Below, one piece after another: positions 1 through 13,304 of a DNA stretch of 64,000 nucleotides. The first letter of the stretch is position 1; each line of letters starts with the position of its first letter. Position numbers and translations under genes: made by a program. The notes below the pieces were generated by a model. The model was not told the origin of the DNA. It did no database searches and saw only the letters and a list, made by a program, of their open reading frames with translations. The stretch is from Apiotrichum sp. Y4204 (Eukaryota; Basidiomycota; Tremellomycetes; Trichosporonales; Trichosporonaceae): contig JAMYHL010000049.1 in assembly GCA_025531455.1 (NCBI GenBank), positions 62,001 through 126,000 on the forward strand. The letters run 5' to 3'.

Positions 1-80
1 CGTTGATTCCTGTCACAGGACGTTCGGGTTCTTGGTTGACATTCGGAAATGAATGCGGTGGCGAGAGCTGTCTACCGTCT

Positions 81-836
81 CTACACCTTCGGGAGCGGGC
101 GGCGATCGGAAGCAGGCGCAGCTGCGGGTGGTGCGCGATCACCGAGGGTCGGCAGCGGGCGCTTGGCCCAGTTGATCGGCGCGCCGTGCATCGTCGGGGG
201 GCAGGCGGGGCCGAGTCCGCAGCCCATACCCATGCCCATCATCCCCATACCCATGCCCATTCCCATCCCCATCCCCATACCCATCGAGCCCATGCCGCAA
301 CCCATCGCCGGGCCAGCGGGTGCGACCATGCACATGCCCGGACCGCAGCTGTTGATTATCCCCATGCCCATGGTGCCCATGTTCGCCATGCCGATACCCA
401 TGCCGGGGAAGATGCCCGTCGCGGTCGCCTTGTAGCAGATCTCCTGGGCCTCCTTCTTCCATCCCTCCTGCCAAGATGTCGCGTAGATGTACACCTCGGT
501 ACACTGCTGCTGTGGCACGAGCTGAATGCCGCAAAGCGTCGCTGAGGGTTAGTGGGTCATGAAGTGCTGGGTGCTGGAGCGCAGATTGGAGATCGGATCA
601 CAGACATTCGGTAGATGAAGCGCCAACCGAAGGCGACGCCACGATATATGTTGTGGACCAATGTAGGCCGACACGAGTTGTAACTCACATCCCTTCTTCT
701 CGAGGAACGCCATAATCTGCTGCTGCAGGGCAGCGTACGAGTACGCATTAAGTTCCCACGGAATAATGAAGCCGCGGGCCTGGGGTAAGCGTTGAGCGGA
801 AACTGTACGCACAGTTGGAGGAGCGGAGAGCTGCAT
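81..836 (-). CDS. Gly/Met-rich protein of unknown function
   Basis: Two exons on the minus strand, 836-689 and 541-81, joined by a GTGAGT...CTCAG intron; the spliced frame gives 202 residues. The N-terminal ~95 residues look like an ordinary folded segment with aromatic and polar residues (for example GFIIPWELNAYSY). From about residue 95 to 160 the protein becomes an almost pure Gly-Met repeat, with several MGMGMG runs and scattered Cys. It ends with a Pro/Ala-rich tail. No signal peptide or clear membrane segment is seen. I do not recognise the family. The Met/Cys-rich region could bind metal, or could simply be a low-complexity expansion of the CCCATN hexanucleotide seen at 226-295. The start was chosen as the first ATG of the open frame; an upstream exon cannot be excluded. 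Confidence 0.6.
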
Positions 837-3800
837 GGCTGGAGAAATGGGAAGCGGGCGATGGAGATGTCTCGGTAGGTTGCCGATTTGAGATCACTTG
901 ATCAGTTGGGCGCTGATGACAGAGGTCGGCGAGTTGAGGTCAGCGCCAGGCCGGGGGAACTAAGATAAACACGGGCGAGAGACTGGCGGTGGTGGTCGAC
1001 AAAGAGGAGGAAGTGCGACCAGCGATGTTATCACCTGAATGTGTGCACTTATACACTTAAAAGTCTGTCGTGCGAGGCTGCATCGCAAACGAATGTTGTT
1101 CGCAATGTTTTGGTCCAGCGGACACACACCCGCGGACCAGCCCGTTCTCAAAGTGCTCGGACCGTATTGTCCTCGACCACATCCCGCATCCCACATCCCA
1201 CATCTCACATCCCACATCGCTGCATATCGCTCGGACCTCCGCACGACGACCCTTATTGTACACAGGGGGCTGTATAGTGGCCATGTTGCATGCAATATCC
1301 TCTGCATGCTCTGCATGCTCTTCAGCCTCCGCTCACAATTTTCAGGCTATTCCTTGCATTTACTTGCATAACACAGCGCCACAGGTGACATTAGCATGCT
1401 CGTATCTCTCCGCAGCTCGCCCAGCTTAGTGGCGAGGAGGACCAACGGAGGACCAACGCTTCTGTCGCCACCCAGGATGGCCAGGATACCAGGGTCTTGG
1501 TACTGAGGGCACGCCTGCATTGGCACGGTCCTCCAGCACGGGGGGGGCGGGATAAGGAGGGAAGAGGCCGAAGAGGGTACCTCACATGCCATCTCTCACG
1601 TCCCTTACCCCCTATGGCCCATATCCCATCTCCAATCTTCCAGCGGAGTGTGGGCGACGTGCTGTGGGCGATCGGAAAGATACACAGCTGAAAGCCAAAG
1701 GCCTAATAAAGTACGAGTGGAGTATCTGGTAGGACGTGCCGACGATCCGAAGGGTGAGCAAGCAGGTGAGTGCTCATGACTAAACACAAATGCACAAAGC
1801 AGCTACCAAAGGACCCACGTGAACATTTCATCTGATCTGCTTCGGCGACAGCCAGGACTCACGCTTTCCTCTCCAGTGCCCCCATTGCACTATCCACATA
1901 ATTAAATGATAACGACCGATTAGACGAATGCGCCGCATACCCAGCCACCGATGCAGGTCCCAGATGGAGGTTCGTCGCCGCCCCGCTGTGACCTCTTCGA
2001 CAAAATCTCATGGGCAATGGACCCCGCGAGGAAAAGAACATATCTCTAGAATCCTTATTATTCCTGCAAGGTCAGCTGTTCATCGAATTGTTTCCCATTC
2101 CAAACACAGAAACCGTTAACTCTGTGGGCTCTGCGGACTGATTCATCTTCCTCGGAGTTGTCGTCTTCACGTGCCGGATGGAAGTTGACCGCCCGCGAAG
2201 CGTAGATTGAAGCTTCGGAGGTTAACGCCGCCAGACGAGGCGTTGGGTCAGGAACCATGGCGGTGGCGAGGGAGGTGAGAAATAGCAAAGTGGGGCATGC
2301 TGTTCCATTGGAGGAGACCCGAAAGCCATGAAAGCTGCCGGTGGCGGCGGCAGAGCGTGCTTTTAAGACAAGTACTGACCAAACCGACATGCCTCACAGC
2401 CTGCCTCCGTGAGAACAACGGCGACCTGCGTAGTCTGTACAAGTGGGAGAGAAATGGAAGATCGGAAGACGACAACGAGGAGGTTTGGGACAGTATAACT
2501 ACAATACAGTAAGTGGTCTATCTTCGTCGGCTTTGACACTCCCTTAACTTCGGCCGCACCGCGACTGTCCTCCGACCGAACTTTATCCAAAATGTGGTCA
2601 TTCGAAGGCCCGATGTGTTTCGGCAACTCGCAAGGCCTCAACTGGGGCGGTGAGTTCTCCTCCTTCTCATGCTCACGGAAGCACCTTGTGTCGCCAAGCT
2701 CTCGGGAGATCGGCAGATTTGCGAGTACTGTTCGCGTCCGCTGCACGGAAGGCGCGGGGGACATCGATAGCAGCTAGGAAGAGAACGTATTGCGGGACCA
2801 GTATCACAGGCTCCACCGGATTCAGCCTACATGTATGATTCATTATCGAATGCACGGGCGATTGAGGTGATACCATGCACAATAGAGCCGACATGGAATC
2901 ATGGGATGCGAGCCGGAACAGAAATGGTGCGCATAGTGCGCGCAAGTCCACAACGGCTACAACAGACAGAGTGGGCGCGAGTGTGGCACTTGCAACCCCT
3001 GTTCCTGTCATCTTCGCCGCACGTGAGACTTCGCTATCAGAGGGTGCTTTGTTGAACACTCAGAAAAATCAAGAATTCCTCCAAGCAGGGTGAAACTGTA
3101 GCTTATGATCAGGCTGATAGAAATGGCCTACAACAAGAATATCCCCGCTTGTTCTAGTTGCGCCAGGTAGGCCGGGAACCGTGGTTTTTGCTCGGTTCGC
3201 ACTTCTTGACGACCAGCGGGCGTAGCACTGCGAACCGTCGCACGACGACCAGCACGAGAGGCTCAGTCCTCCCGAGTGCTCTCGGAATAGACGCTTCCTT
3301 GTGCGAGGTGGGGGCGGTGCGATACTGGGCCATAAGCTTTAGGTGTCAGCTACCGGACCCATGACCTCGAACTCGAGGTGCTTCATCTTTGGAAGCGAGC
3401 GCAGAACGATTCACGGTGCTTCTATACCGTACCAGTCCAAACGTCTAGACCTCACCATGACGTGGGACCTCTGGAAAAGACCCAATCATTCCCTTGTTCT
3501 CACAGGGAAGGGTATACACATTTGGTCGCCCGTAGTGAACATGCGGCAGCTGCGCTTGGGCAACAGGGGCGACCCTTCATCCCTCCCAACAGCCGAGCAG
3601 ATGTGCTCTTGTGGAGTAGGAACTTCCACATCAGCCTCAGGACCCGGTGCGCCGGTTTCGCGGCGGTTTCAGCATTGCACCCCATTACTGAGCCATGTCC
3701 TCGTCGCACCGTTTGGCTTGATAACCACAGAAGACGACGCACCACAGTGGGGAGTTGCCGGTTACGAACTGACGCGCGAGGGGACAGTGCCTGTATCAGA

Positions 3801-4165
3801 CATGCATGTGCTCCAGCGACCAGCGGGCGGTGGACTCACTTGCACGATCGACTGACTGGCCGCAACTATAGAGCCGTATTGTTCTTATCCGCGGTGCAAC
3901 CACGGTGGAGTATAAGTATTGGGCCTCTCGTGGTCGGGGCTACCACACTACAACGACGACGACCACTGCAGCAAGACATCTCCACCTATCTTTCACTCTC
4001 AAGTTTGGATATCTGTAGCCAAACCTGTCCGGACCGTCCACGTCCACCACACGTGTCACCACACCAGCACACTAGCTCACTAGCACACTAGCACACGCGT
4101 TACTTGCGCGCCTCCGTCCCACGCCACTTTCGGGCCTCAATCCCCGATTCAGCAACTTGTCCACC
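837..4165. other. 3.3 kb stretch without a supported gene
   Basis: Open frames here are short, overlap on both strands and show no family motif or consistent exon chain. A degenerate CATCCCACA tandem repeat lies at about 1179-1218. A TATAAGTA element at 3911-3918 and a CACTAG-type repeat near 4069-4098 precede the small ORF at 4166. The region may hold regulatory DNA, a non-coding RNA or a fast-evolving gene that I cannot recognise. Confidence 0.4.
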
Positions 4166-4354
4166 ATGACCCCGTACACGCCAGACGAGCTCTGCCCCGC
4201 CTCGAACTATACAGGTGCGTGTGTGACAACCTCGTGCTCCGTGTTCCCTTACGCGTCTTGACACCCAGCTCTCTGTGTTCTCCGTTACGTGTTCGGCACG
4301 GAAATGACGTACGAGTGCACACGCTGTGGGCAGATCATGACCTTCGACCTCTAG
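4166..4354 (+). CDS. possible 44-residue spliced protein with one CxxC
   Basis: Exon 4166-4214 starts with an ATG in good context (CACCATG). It joins 4269-4354 across a 54-nt GTGCGT...CCCAG intron, giving 44 residues that end MTFDL. The C-terminal half contains YECTRCGQIM, a CxxC knuckle preceded by aromatic residues, reminiscent of small zinc ribbons such as RNA polymerase subunits, but a second CxxC pair is missing. Downstream sequence offers no obvious continuation. I do not recognise the protein. Because it is so short, it may be chance; the Kozak-like start and well-formed intron are the only support. Confidence 0.25.
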
Positions 4355-6149
4355 ATCCGGCTGTCCGTCACCGAGGGTTCTCAGGTCCTCACGGACCGAA
4401 GACAGGGTGACTGGCGTTGGGAATGCGACCGTCAAAGTGTCACGAAGGGGCAAGAAACAGGCGCCAACATTGTACCCATACTCAACCACTGTATGTATTC
4501 GCCGCAGAAGCATGTGTATCCCCGTATCGGAGACCATCCCGCGACCAACTCAGGTGGCAAATTCACCAGGCATTCTGACGACCCTGTGAACAGAGACAAG
4601 CAGTAACTGAACACGTGAATTCCTGCACTGATAATCGTAACTCATAATTCATCATTCAGAAACGACGCGCTATGTGGCGTGGGTGAGGGGGCTCTGCGAC
4701 TCAGGTGCCCTGAACGAGCCGGCGACACCAGGTGCACTGGTACGTGTTGGTCTCGTCCGAATAGATCCACACGCAGGCCTCTGACATGAGCACGGGCGGA
4801 ACAGGGGCAACCTACTTCCGGTCATTTCGCACAATTCGTCGGACATGTCGAGGTAGAGGTTTGGTGTTTGGAATAAGGTATGCGATGACGGCGAGGAGGT
4901 TGGTGGTGGCGCTCTGGGACGGGGAGATCAGGCTGAGGAGTCAATCCCTCCTCCCACCGTCTTTTATGCGCGACATCCTCTCGCGTCTGGCCTCTTCCGG
5001 CTGCTTGGAGAACCACGACCGATGAGGAACGAGGGAAGCCCGACGCAAGAGCCTCGCGGCGCCAAGGGCACAGGCACTGCGCCCATGCGCCTTGCTATCT
5101 GCGCCCAGTGCCCTCCACTATCACAAAACGATGTTGCGCATGTTCATTTATCGGAGGAGCGTGAGCGTGGAACTGGAATGAACTGCTAGCAACAGAGGAG
5201 CTGAAGCATCGCTGTCCGTTGTCCGTAGGTGTGTTCTTCCAATGACGATCAATGCTTGTGAAGAAGGCTCCATGCTTCTGAAAACGAACCTGTGCTCGGT
5301 TCTCCTGTTCGGAATAATCCCATCACAGGAACTTAAGCAATCGCTTGAGAAGGAGGCAAAGTGACCACGTTAGTGTGGCAAACAATCGACCAGCACAGCA
5401 GGCTTGGATTTCGGGGATTTTATGATCCTCCAAAATCTTTGTGTAAGCCGCTCGTCGCGGAGAGGCAGTGTAGTAAGTGAGTCCGAGTGCTTCAGTTGAC
5501 GGTCCTGGCCACATGCGCCTGGATCAGCTTTGTTGCGCGGTCAGGAAACACTGTTCAGAGGTCGGAGCACTGTATTGCCTCGTCGTCCCATGCCACGTCT
5601 GAAGAAAGAGTGACAATTCCAAATCGCAGTCCGTATGGTGATCAACGCCATCATGGTATGGTCCCATGATGACATCCATCGCCCTTCGGCTGTACCCACA
5701 GCGCCAATTACCACTTGCTACCAAGCGTCGTCTGAATAAATCGAAATGAAGTGGCACTAAACGTTCTTTACTCACTGACCGAAGCCCCGATGAACAGAAG
5801 AAGCAACACCGTCTCTTGATGACTTCTTACTCGCCTTGCGCGTCACTTAGCACAGCTTCCTCCCCAACTAGTTTGGCCTCTTCCTCACACCAGCCAACGT
5901 GGCACTGTCAGGGACGTTAAGTAACAAGCGGTGGAGGATAGCAAGGCGTGAAACTTGCCACGGGCCCTCGCACGTTTCTTTGTAGCTCCGTGGCTCTTGT
6001 GTGCTCTTACTCACATTGAGACTTCCACTGTCTCCCATTTGCAGTGGCCAGACGGTGGTATTGGTCGGCCGCACCAAACCAACGATAAGCATGGCTGCCC
6101 GGAGTCGCCAATGAGTTGACATACAACAAGATACACACCACACAGTCGT
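4355..6149. other. 1.8 kb stretch without a supported gene
   Basis: No exon chain could be built. A minus-strand frame ending near 4965 with a charged C-terminus (KQPEEARRERMSRIKDGG) looks mildly coding-like but has in-frame stops upstream near 5125 and no start. The right end is the downstream flank of the Aurora kinase gene. Confidence 0.35.
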
Positions 6150-7518
<1,369 letters not shown>

Positions 7519-8038
7519 GATGGGTTATAGTGATGGGGAGTGATTTGTCAAAGAATGGAGAAGAACGATGAGGATGAGGAGACAACAGAGTCATGTTTTG
7601 AATCGGGCTGGAGAGGCTTCAGGGTGGGGACAGGGCGGGTTTGTGTATGGGTCACATGAGTGATGTGGTGTTTGTATTAAAAGTCAGTCGCGTCTATTCA
7701 GGCTGTGATGGGTTCTAGGGCTCGACTCTATTAAACACGGAATCAATTCGATGATTTGAATACGGTTCAGGAACTGCATTCAGAGGCTAATGATTATCAA
7801 GGAGTCGCGCCTAATGGTACTTTGTCTTTTCAACCATCATCCAAATGCTCTGCACGTGGGATTCGGCTCTTGACCGTTTTCTGTCTGATGTGCGCTGAAG
7901 ACAATGTCTTGTTACATTTCCTCAGTACTAAGGTGCTCCTCGCCAGACATCTCGACAATCTGATGCCTCACGTGCAGCGTCTATCTACGGAACCCCACAG
8001 CCCACGAAATCGCAGACTCGACCAAACATGTGCCCAGC
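7519..8038. other. intergenic region between Aurora and DRG1 genes
   Basis: About 520 bp separate the Aurora start from the DRG1 stop; both genes are on the minus strand, so this holds the Aurora promoter and the DRG1 3' region. Nothing beyond chance open frames is seen. Confidence 0.6.
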
Positions 8039-9761
8039 TCAGCGCTTGAAGAGGGTAATGATGCTGCGCAGGTCAGTACCGCACTATACAGACGACTTAC
8101 TCCTCATCCTCCAAAACATGGTCAAGGCCGACCTTCTGGCCACGGGAGTGCTTGGCTGAGGTCCCGTAAACGATGGCATGCTTGAACTGGTTCTTGATAT
8201 CCTTGTGAATGGCATCACAGAAGTCCGCAACTCGGCACTTGGAACGGCGCAAAACGACGGGCTGAGTGTAGTCGGGCTTCTTTCCCTTGGGCTTCGTGTA
8301 TACTGAGCCAGGTCAGGACCCCGAACTCCAAAGTCTCTTACGACACAGTCACTCACCTCGGACAAGATCCAGCTTCTCCCACATGACCTCTAGGAGCTCG
8401 TCGATGTTGAGCCAGTTCTTGGACGACACTGGTACAGAGTTGGGAATCTTGTACAAGAGGTCCAGCTCCTCGATAGAAATGGCGTCAATCTTGTTCAAAA
8501 CGACCAGACAGGGAATGTAAACACTAGAAGTCAGCCAATGTGAGGACCAACAGGATCGAGATTAACGCACCGGTTGCCCTCAACCACGTCAATGAAGTCC
8601 TCAATCGTGCATTCCGGCTCGTGGATGGTGATGGTAGCCGATGTCAGACGGTATTCGGAGCACACGGCCTTGATTTCCGCTGGGTCAATCTTTGTGAGGG
8701 GAACAGTGTTGATGATGGAGAGACCACCGGTCTCCCTCTTCTTGACAGTGATGTTGGGGGGCTTCTTGTTGAGACGAATGCCGAAGCCCTCCAGCTCGTT
8801 TGTTAGGATTGCCAAGTCTGCAAGGGGCTTGAGGACGTCGAGAACGATGAAGATGAGGTTACAGGTTCGTGCAACTGCAATGACCTGCTTACCACGACCC
8901 TTTCCATCCTTCGCGCCTTGAATAATACCGGGAAGATCAAGAATCTGCAACCGCGCACCGTTGTAAACAATTGTTCCCGGTACCGTCGTAAGAGTTGTGA
9001 ACTCGTAGGAGGCAGCAACGGATTCCGTTCCACTGCAGTGTCAGCATGACAAGATCTTTCGCTTGCAAAGATGCGCCATGACAATTGCGGTCCGCCCTCA
9101 GCTGGGCCACCTGGCAAGCTGCACTCGGGACTCTCGATGCGCTTTCTTGGTCTGCCCGCCTGGCACCCCGTTCTCGCTTGCTACTCATCTCCACTAGCAC
9201 CATGCAGGAACTTACGTCAGTCCAGACATGAGCGTCGATTTTCCGACACCTGCACGTTAGTCTCCCTCGCGTTGTTCCATCTCGACCCGATGGGAGTCTA
9301 GACCACTCAAGGCCGGCACTCACTAGGGAATCCAATAAATCCAATAGTGGCTTGTCCACTGCGCGCGACGTCGAAGCCAATACCGGGACCGCCACCACCA
9401 CCCGTGGGAGTGATCAGTTCACGACGGAGCTTTGCGAGCTTGGCTGCAGTGTGAGCGGTGGCAGCCAAGAAGACTTCATGGTTCTTGTTGACTAGAATGC
9501 TGCCGCAACATACGTACCCTTGAGCTGTCCGAGATGGTACCTATACCGTCAGAACGGGCCCCACATATGGAGAGCTGGCTCTCGTCACACTCACTCTGTG
9601 GCCTTGTTCTTCTGCGTCTTCGCCATCTCCTCCTCAATATCCTTGATCTACATCATTCGAAAAGCAATTATCGAGAATAGAATCGTTCACATCGAGGTCA
9701 CGCGATGTCAGCACAAGATCGTAAAGCCGGTAGTGGAACTCACCTTCTGCGCGGTCGTCAT
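8039..9761 (-). CDS. RBG1: developmentally regulated GTP-binding protein DRG1
   Basis: Nine exons: 9761-9744, 9647-9595, 9540-9518, 9443-9324, 9249-9216, 9032-8571, 8523-8357, 8302-8101, 8063-8039. The spliced product is 367 residues, the usual length of DRG1. The order is a coiled N-terminal helix-turn-helix ([15 protein letters not shown], then [16 protein letters not shown]), G1 motif GFPSVGKSTL, G3 [19 protein letters not shown]4 NKID, and a C-terminal TGS domain ([12 protein letters not shown]...). The protein ends DEDIITLFKR. DRG1/Rbg1 is a translational GTPase that binds ribosomes with its partner DFRP1/Tma46 and relieves stalled elongation. Exons of 18, 23, 34 and 25 nt occur, which would be easily missed by gene finders. 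It shares a 466 bp divergent promoter region with the PPR-like gene. Confidence 0.93.
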
Positions 9762-10227
9762 CTTGGCAGTCTTGTCTCCGGAGTATTAGGTTGTTTATAG
9801 ATGTCGAGTTTTCCTCGCGTCCGCGTTTTGTTTGTCGCTCCTGAACTTTTCGATAGTGTGGAGAGTCGAGAATGTTGTCGCGAAGCCGTTGTGGAGATGT
9901 CCTTGTCCTCAAATCGAAGTTGGCCAAGAAGTGGGTGGTGCAGAGCGATGAGGGAGGTGCAATGTCAAAAAGTAAAAACGTGTAATTTGGGTCAGAGCTA
10001 CCAGAGCCCGTTTTTTAACATCTGGGTGGCGGATTAGAGGGCAAGTTGAGGAGCCTCAACAATTACACGTCATTGTTAAGAGTCAAATCACGTGCCGCCG
10101 GTCGGGATTGTACCGGATTGTTCGCATCTGTCAGTGTCCATCCTTTTCTTTGCGCGTTCACGACGACGCGACTTGAACTCTGTCTTGAATTTCACTTCTG
10201 CGACTCACTCATCATCATCAAAAGCGG
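9762..10227. promoter_or_regulatory. divergent promoter region DRG1 / PPR-like gene
   Basis: 466 bp between two divergently transcribed starts. No convincing TATA box or repeated motif was picked out by eye; the assignment rests on gene orientation only. Confidence 0.5.
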
Positions 10228-12591
10228 ATGCCGTTTCGAGCCCGTCTCAACCCTCTGAGCCTCGTGCGCCGGCAAACCGCTGCCGCGCGCTTTGCGTCTC
10301 GGCTCCCATCCGCCACCCCGCCTGCTCCGTCTCCTGCCGGCCCGGGACCCAGCACACTTGCCGCTCAGCAGGTTCGCGAGTTTGGCACGACGCGCGCCCG
10401 CCCTGGGTTCGTCGACCTGTTCCTTCGCAATCGTAAATCAGCTATTAGCAGCAGACGCAGCGCAGTTCTCGGCGCGCTTGGTCCCGGACAGCTGTCTGCG
10501 CTTGTCAAGGCCTACGACAGCCTTGATGGGGAGCAGCTCACCTCCAGCGACATTGCGAATGTTCTCTTGGCGCTCGCAGATCGGTCAACGAGCAGAGCAC
10601 ATGCGCTGCGCAAACGGATATGGGCCGACCTGGAGAGCGTTCATGGAGTACATCCCGCGGAGGGGATGTACAGTGCCATGATCGTTGGTTGCAGCACCTA
10701 TGGTGACGTTGATGAGGCACTTCGGCTCACTCGCACTCTGTACAAGGCTGGCGGCTCCCTAGGCGAGGAAGAATGGGCAGCGATTGCGACCGGTGCTGCA
10801 ACAGCACCGCATTACAAGGACCGCCGGCGTCTAATTAACGAAACCATCGAGACCGCGAAGCGCGTTGGTCAAGACACTGATCGACTGTTTGCCGCATTGC
10901 TCGCGCCACTGGTGTCGACCACCCGCGAGGCGAGGAGTCCCGAGTTCACCGACATTTTGGCTCAGATGAAGGCTTCCGGCGTTCAGCAGGGTCCCTGGGT
11001 CGAGATGCAGCTTGTCGCATATTACCTCATGCGCGGAGAACTCGACTCGGCGAAGGCACTTTCGCAAAGCTGGCCACGACCCGATGATATTCCCGATGGA
11101 GACCTTGCCCGCGAAGTTGGCCGTAGTGTTATCGCTGTGGAGATGGCGAGAGACAATCCTGAAGGCGTTGAAGCAGCAATTCGCAGCCTCCCGTATGGAT
11201 CCGACATGTCGGCCTCCGTCTTCGTCTACCTTGTGCAACACCGTCTGGCCGGTCTGGTGGCGCAAGGTGAATCGATTGGAGCTGAGCCGCTTCTGCGAAT
11301 TGTGGACGACATTTCGCGCTCAACTGGTCGCGATCCTTCCTCGTCAGCATGGGCTCGCTTGGTATCCGACGTCCTCGCCACCTCCGATCTACAAACAGCC
11401 TTCATCGTGTATCAGGCGGCCCGAAAGCGTGCACCATTCATGACTGCCGACCTTGCGCAGCAGCTCATCGCAAAGCTTTGTTCACCCAAACCGCCACATT
11501 TTGCGCAGGCAATGCAAGTGTACGACGATCTTGTGGCAACTCCTGCGTGGGAACTCAATCGACGCCGCGATTTGGAGGCGGTTACCGGTGTATTCAATAC
11601 GCTGTTGCGGGCATGTGACCGGGCAGAGCCACCTGCACCAGACGTCGCAATGGAGTTGGCCGACTCGGCGCGTACCCGAAGGGTTCAGCTGGATCCGCAG
11701 GACGTTACCCATTACATCGTTGACACCATGTCCGTTTCGCGCGACCACCCCCAGGCGTATGATGTGTACACACATCTCAATCCTTTGGCGAAGAAAACAC
11801 TCACTCATCGCCAATACACCCACATCATCACCAAATTCATTATCCTCGACTTTCCTGGGTCGAATGTTGCGCCTCCGGACTATGTCATCAGCATGTTGGA
11901 AGACATGCGCAATGCAGGACACGAGCCTGACGCGACAATCCTTACCTCGCTTCTCAAGTCATACGCGTCGTTGAGCAAGAAGGTCACCCGCAACAAACAC
12001 CGATTGTCACCTGCCGAGGCCGGATTTGCTGTCGATGCCCTGACAACCGCGACGCACGACATCCATCGCCTGGTTAGCCTGGATCCGACAGTCCAGGTCG
12101 ATCTGCCTCTGCTCGTGTCCTTGATGGATGCTCTCTCTAGTGTGAACGCATACTCTGAGGCGATGGATGTTTGGAACGACATTGTTCGTCGTCGGGCAGC
12201 GGTTACTGAGACAATGTCTCTTGAATCGGCACAGGCGGCGTTCAGCACCGCCCTAAGTGTTGCGCTGGACACGTGCGGCTATGCCGAGTTGAACGAGCGT
12301 GCGAAACGTATCTGGGCGTGGGGACAGCGACACAATCTTATCGATCGGCGTGTATGGTCCGCATACATTGAATGTTTGGCACGTCTCGGCCACTCTGACG
12401 ACGCCCTAGACGTGCTCATAAACGAGATGCCAGCCGCGGGCTTGACACCGACGAGTGCCGAGGTCGCTATTCCCGTCAAGTTCTCCTGGCGGAACCCCAA
12501 AACGATCCAGCACGTCCTTGCCCGAATTGAGCAAGGTCTTCCCCAGCACCTCGATATGGCCAAGCAGTTGACATACGTTAAGAGCAAGTAG
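10228..12591 (+). CDS. mitochondrial PPR-like (helical repeat) protein
   Basis: A single intron-less frame of 787 residues, unusual among these intron-rich neighbours. The N-terminus is Arg/Ala/Ser-rich with no acids in the first ~40 residues (MPFRARLNPLSLVRRQTAAA), a typical mitochondrial targeting sequence, followed by a REFGTTRARP stretch that could precede processing. The rest is helical, with repeated segments of about 35 residues of pentatricopeptide character, for example the stretches around YSAMIVGCSTYGDVDEALRL and YIECLARLGHSDDALDVL. Fungal PPR proteins bind mitochondrial mRNAs or rRNA and control their stability or translation. I cannot say which one this is. The stop lies 40 bp from the stop of the convergent membrane-protein gene. 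Confidence 0.75.
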   Translation: MPFRARLNPLSLVRRQTAAARFASRLPSATPPAPSPAGPGPSTLAAQQVREFGTTRARPGFVDLFLRNRKSAISSRRSAVLGALGPGQLSALVKAYDSLDGEQLTSSDIANVLLALADRSTSRAHALRKRIWADLESVHGVHPAEGMYSAMIVGCSTYGDVDEALRLTRTLYKAGGSLGEEEWAAIATGAATAPHYKDRRRLINETIETAKRVGQDTDRLFAALLAPLVSTTREARSPEFTDILAQMKASGVQQGPWVEMQLVAYYLMRGELDSAKALSQSWPRPDDIPDGDLAREVGRSVIAVEMARDNPEGVEAAIRSLPYGSDMSASVFVYLVQHRLAGLVAQGESIGAEPLLRIVDDISRSTGRDPSSSAWARLVSDVLATSDLQTAFIVYQAARKRAPFMTADLAQQLIAKLCSPKPPHFAQAMQVYDDLVATPAWELNRRRDLEAVTGVFNTLLRACDRAEPPAPDVAMELADSARTRRVQLDPQDVTHYIVDTMSVSRDHPQAYDVYTHLNPLAKKTLTHRQYTHIITKFIILDFPGSNVAPPDYVISMLEDMRNAGHEPDATILTSLLKSYASLSKKVTRNKHRLSPAEAGFAVDALTTATHDIHRLVSLDPTVQVDLPLLVSLMDALSSVNAYSEAMDVWNDIVRRRAAVTETMSLESAQAAFSTALSVALDTCGYAELNERAKRIWAWGQRHNLIDRRVWSAYIECLARLGHSDDALDVLINEMPAAGLTPTSAEVAIPVKFSWRNPKTIQHVLARIEQGLPQHLDMAKQLTYVKSK

Positions 12592-12631
12592 ATACATAGA
12601 TGGATCCCTATTCCAACATGTCTAGGATGCC

Positions 12632-13304
12632 CTATGCACCTTTGAGATTGTACTTGAGCTGCTCAAGGTTTGCCAAGTTTCGCTCAGAGTCACGTTCACT
12701 TCCACGCTGCCATTCGACCGCACCAGCGATAAGCTCGGGAAGGGCCCAGCGGAGAACGTCGATGATGGTCGGTGGCGAGATCGCAGTGCTCTTGCGGAAG
12801 TTGAAGAAGATGGCCATGAAGAGCACGAGCTGAAACGCGGTGATCTGCTGATGCCTTTGGTTTGCGACGTTGTTGAAGAACGCGATAGGGGTCCAGCCGG
12901 GAGATAGCGAGAAGATGAGAAGCAGGGTCTGCAAGACTGTAAGGACGATGAGGAGGAGCGGCGCCGATGCCTCGGTGTAGCGCAAGGCTTGCCTCGTGCA
13001 CCTGTCGTTAGCGAAGAGCTAGTAGTGTTGGACCTACATGAACATTCCAATGATCACAAGGACATCGAGCACCTGCCGTCCCACCTTCTTGTTTGATTCA
13101 GCCTTCGCGCGGAACTCTTGGATGATCTTTTCCTGTTCTGTTGTCAGCCATGTGCACCCACATACTCGTCACAAACCCTCGGTTGTGATCGGTTGGGCTA
13201 TGGTTAGCTTTCAAAGGCTTGTACTGGGATTGCTCACTGTCCTCCTTCTCCGCCTCCCGTTCTTTTCCAGCCCTGGTTTCCCTCTTGCGGATCTGCCTCG
13301 ACAT
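12632..13304 (-). CDS. small membrane protein, family not recognised
   Basis: Three exons: 13304-13238, 13137-13038, 13001-12632, giving 178 residues. The N-terminus is highly charged (MSRQIRKRETRAGKEREAEK). A first weak hydrophobic stretch (VLDVLVIIGMFM) follows. Two clear transmembrane helices come next, around APLLLIVLTVLQTLLLIFSL and ITAFQLVLFMAIFFNF. The soluble tail ends LANLEQLKYNLKGA. There is no cleavable signal peptide. The charged N-terminus and small size suggest an ER or mitochondrial membrane protein, but that is inference only. Introns are 37 to about 100 nt with good GT-AG ends, and the frame is continuous across both, so the gene itself is well supported. Confidence 0.7.

Noticed and set aside
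3343..4091. Two overlapping plus-strand frames of 170 and 237 residues
   Set aside because: They overlap each other in different registers, and their translations are Arg/His/Ser-rich without motif, as expected from chance in GC-rich DNA.
4880..5130. Minus-strand frame with charged C-terminus (KQPEEARRERMSRIKDGG)
   Set aside because: Looks mildly coding, but has no start, in-frame stops just upstream, and no exon that could be attached.
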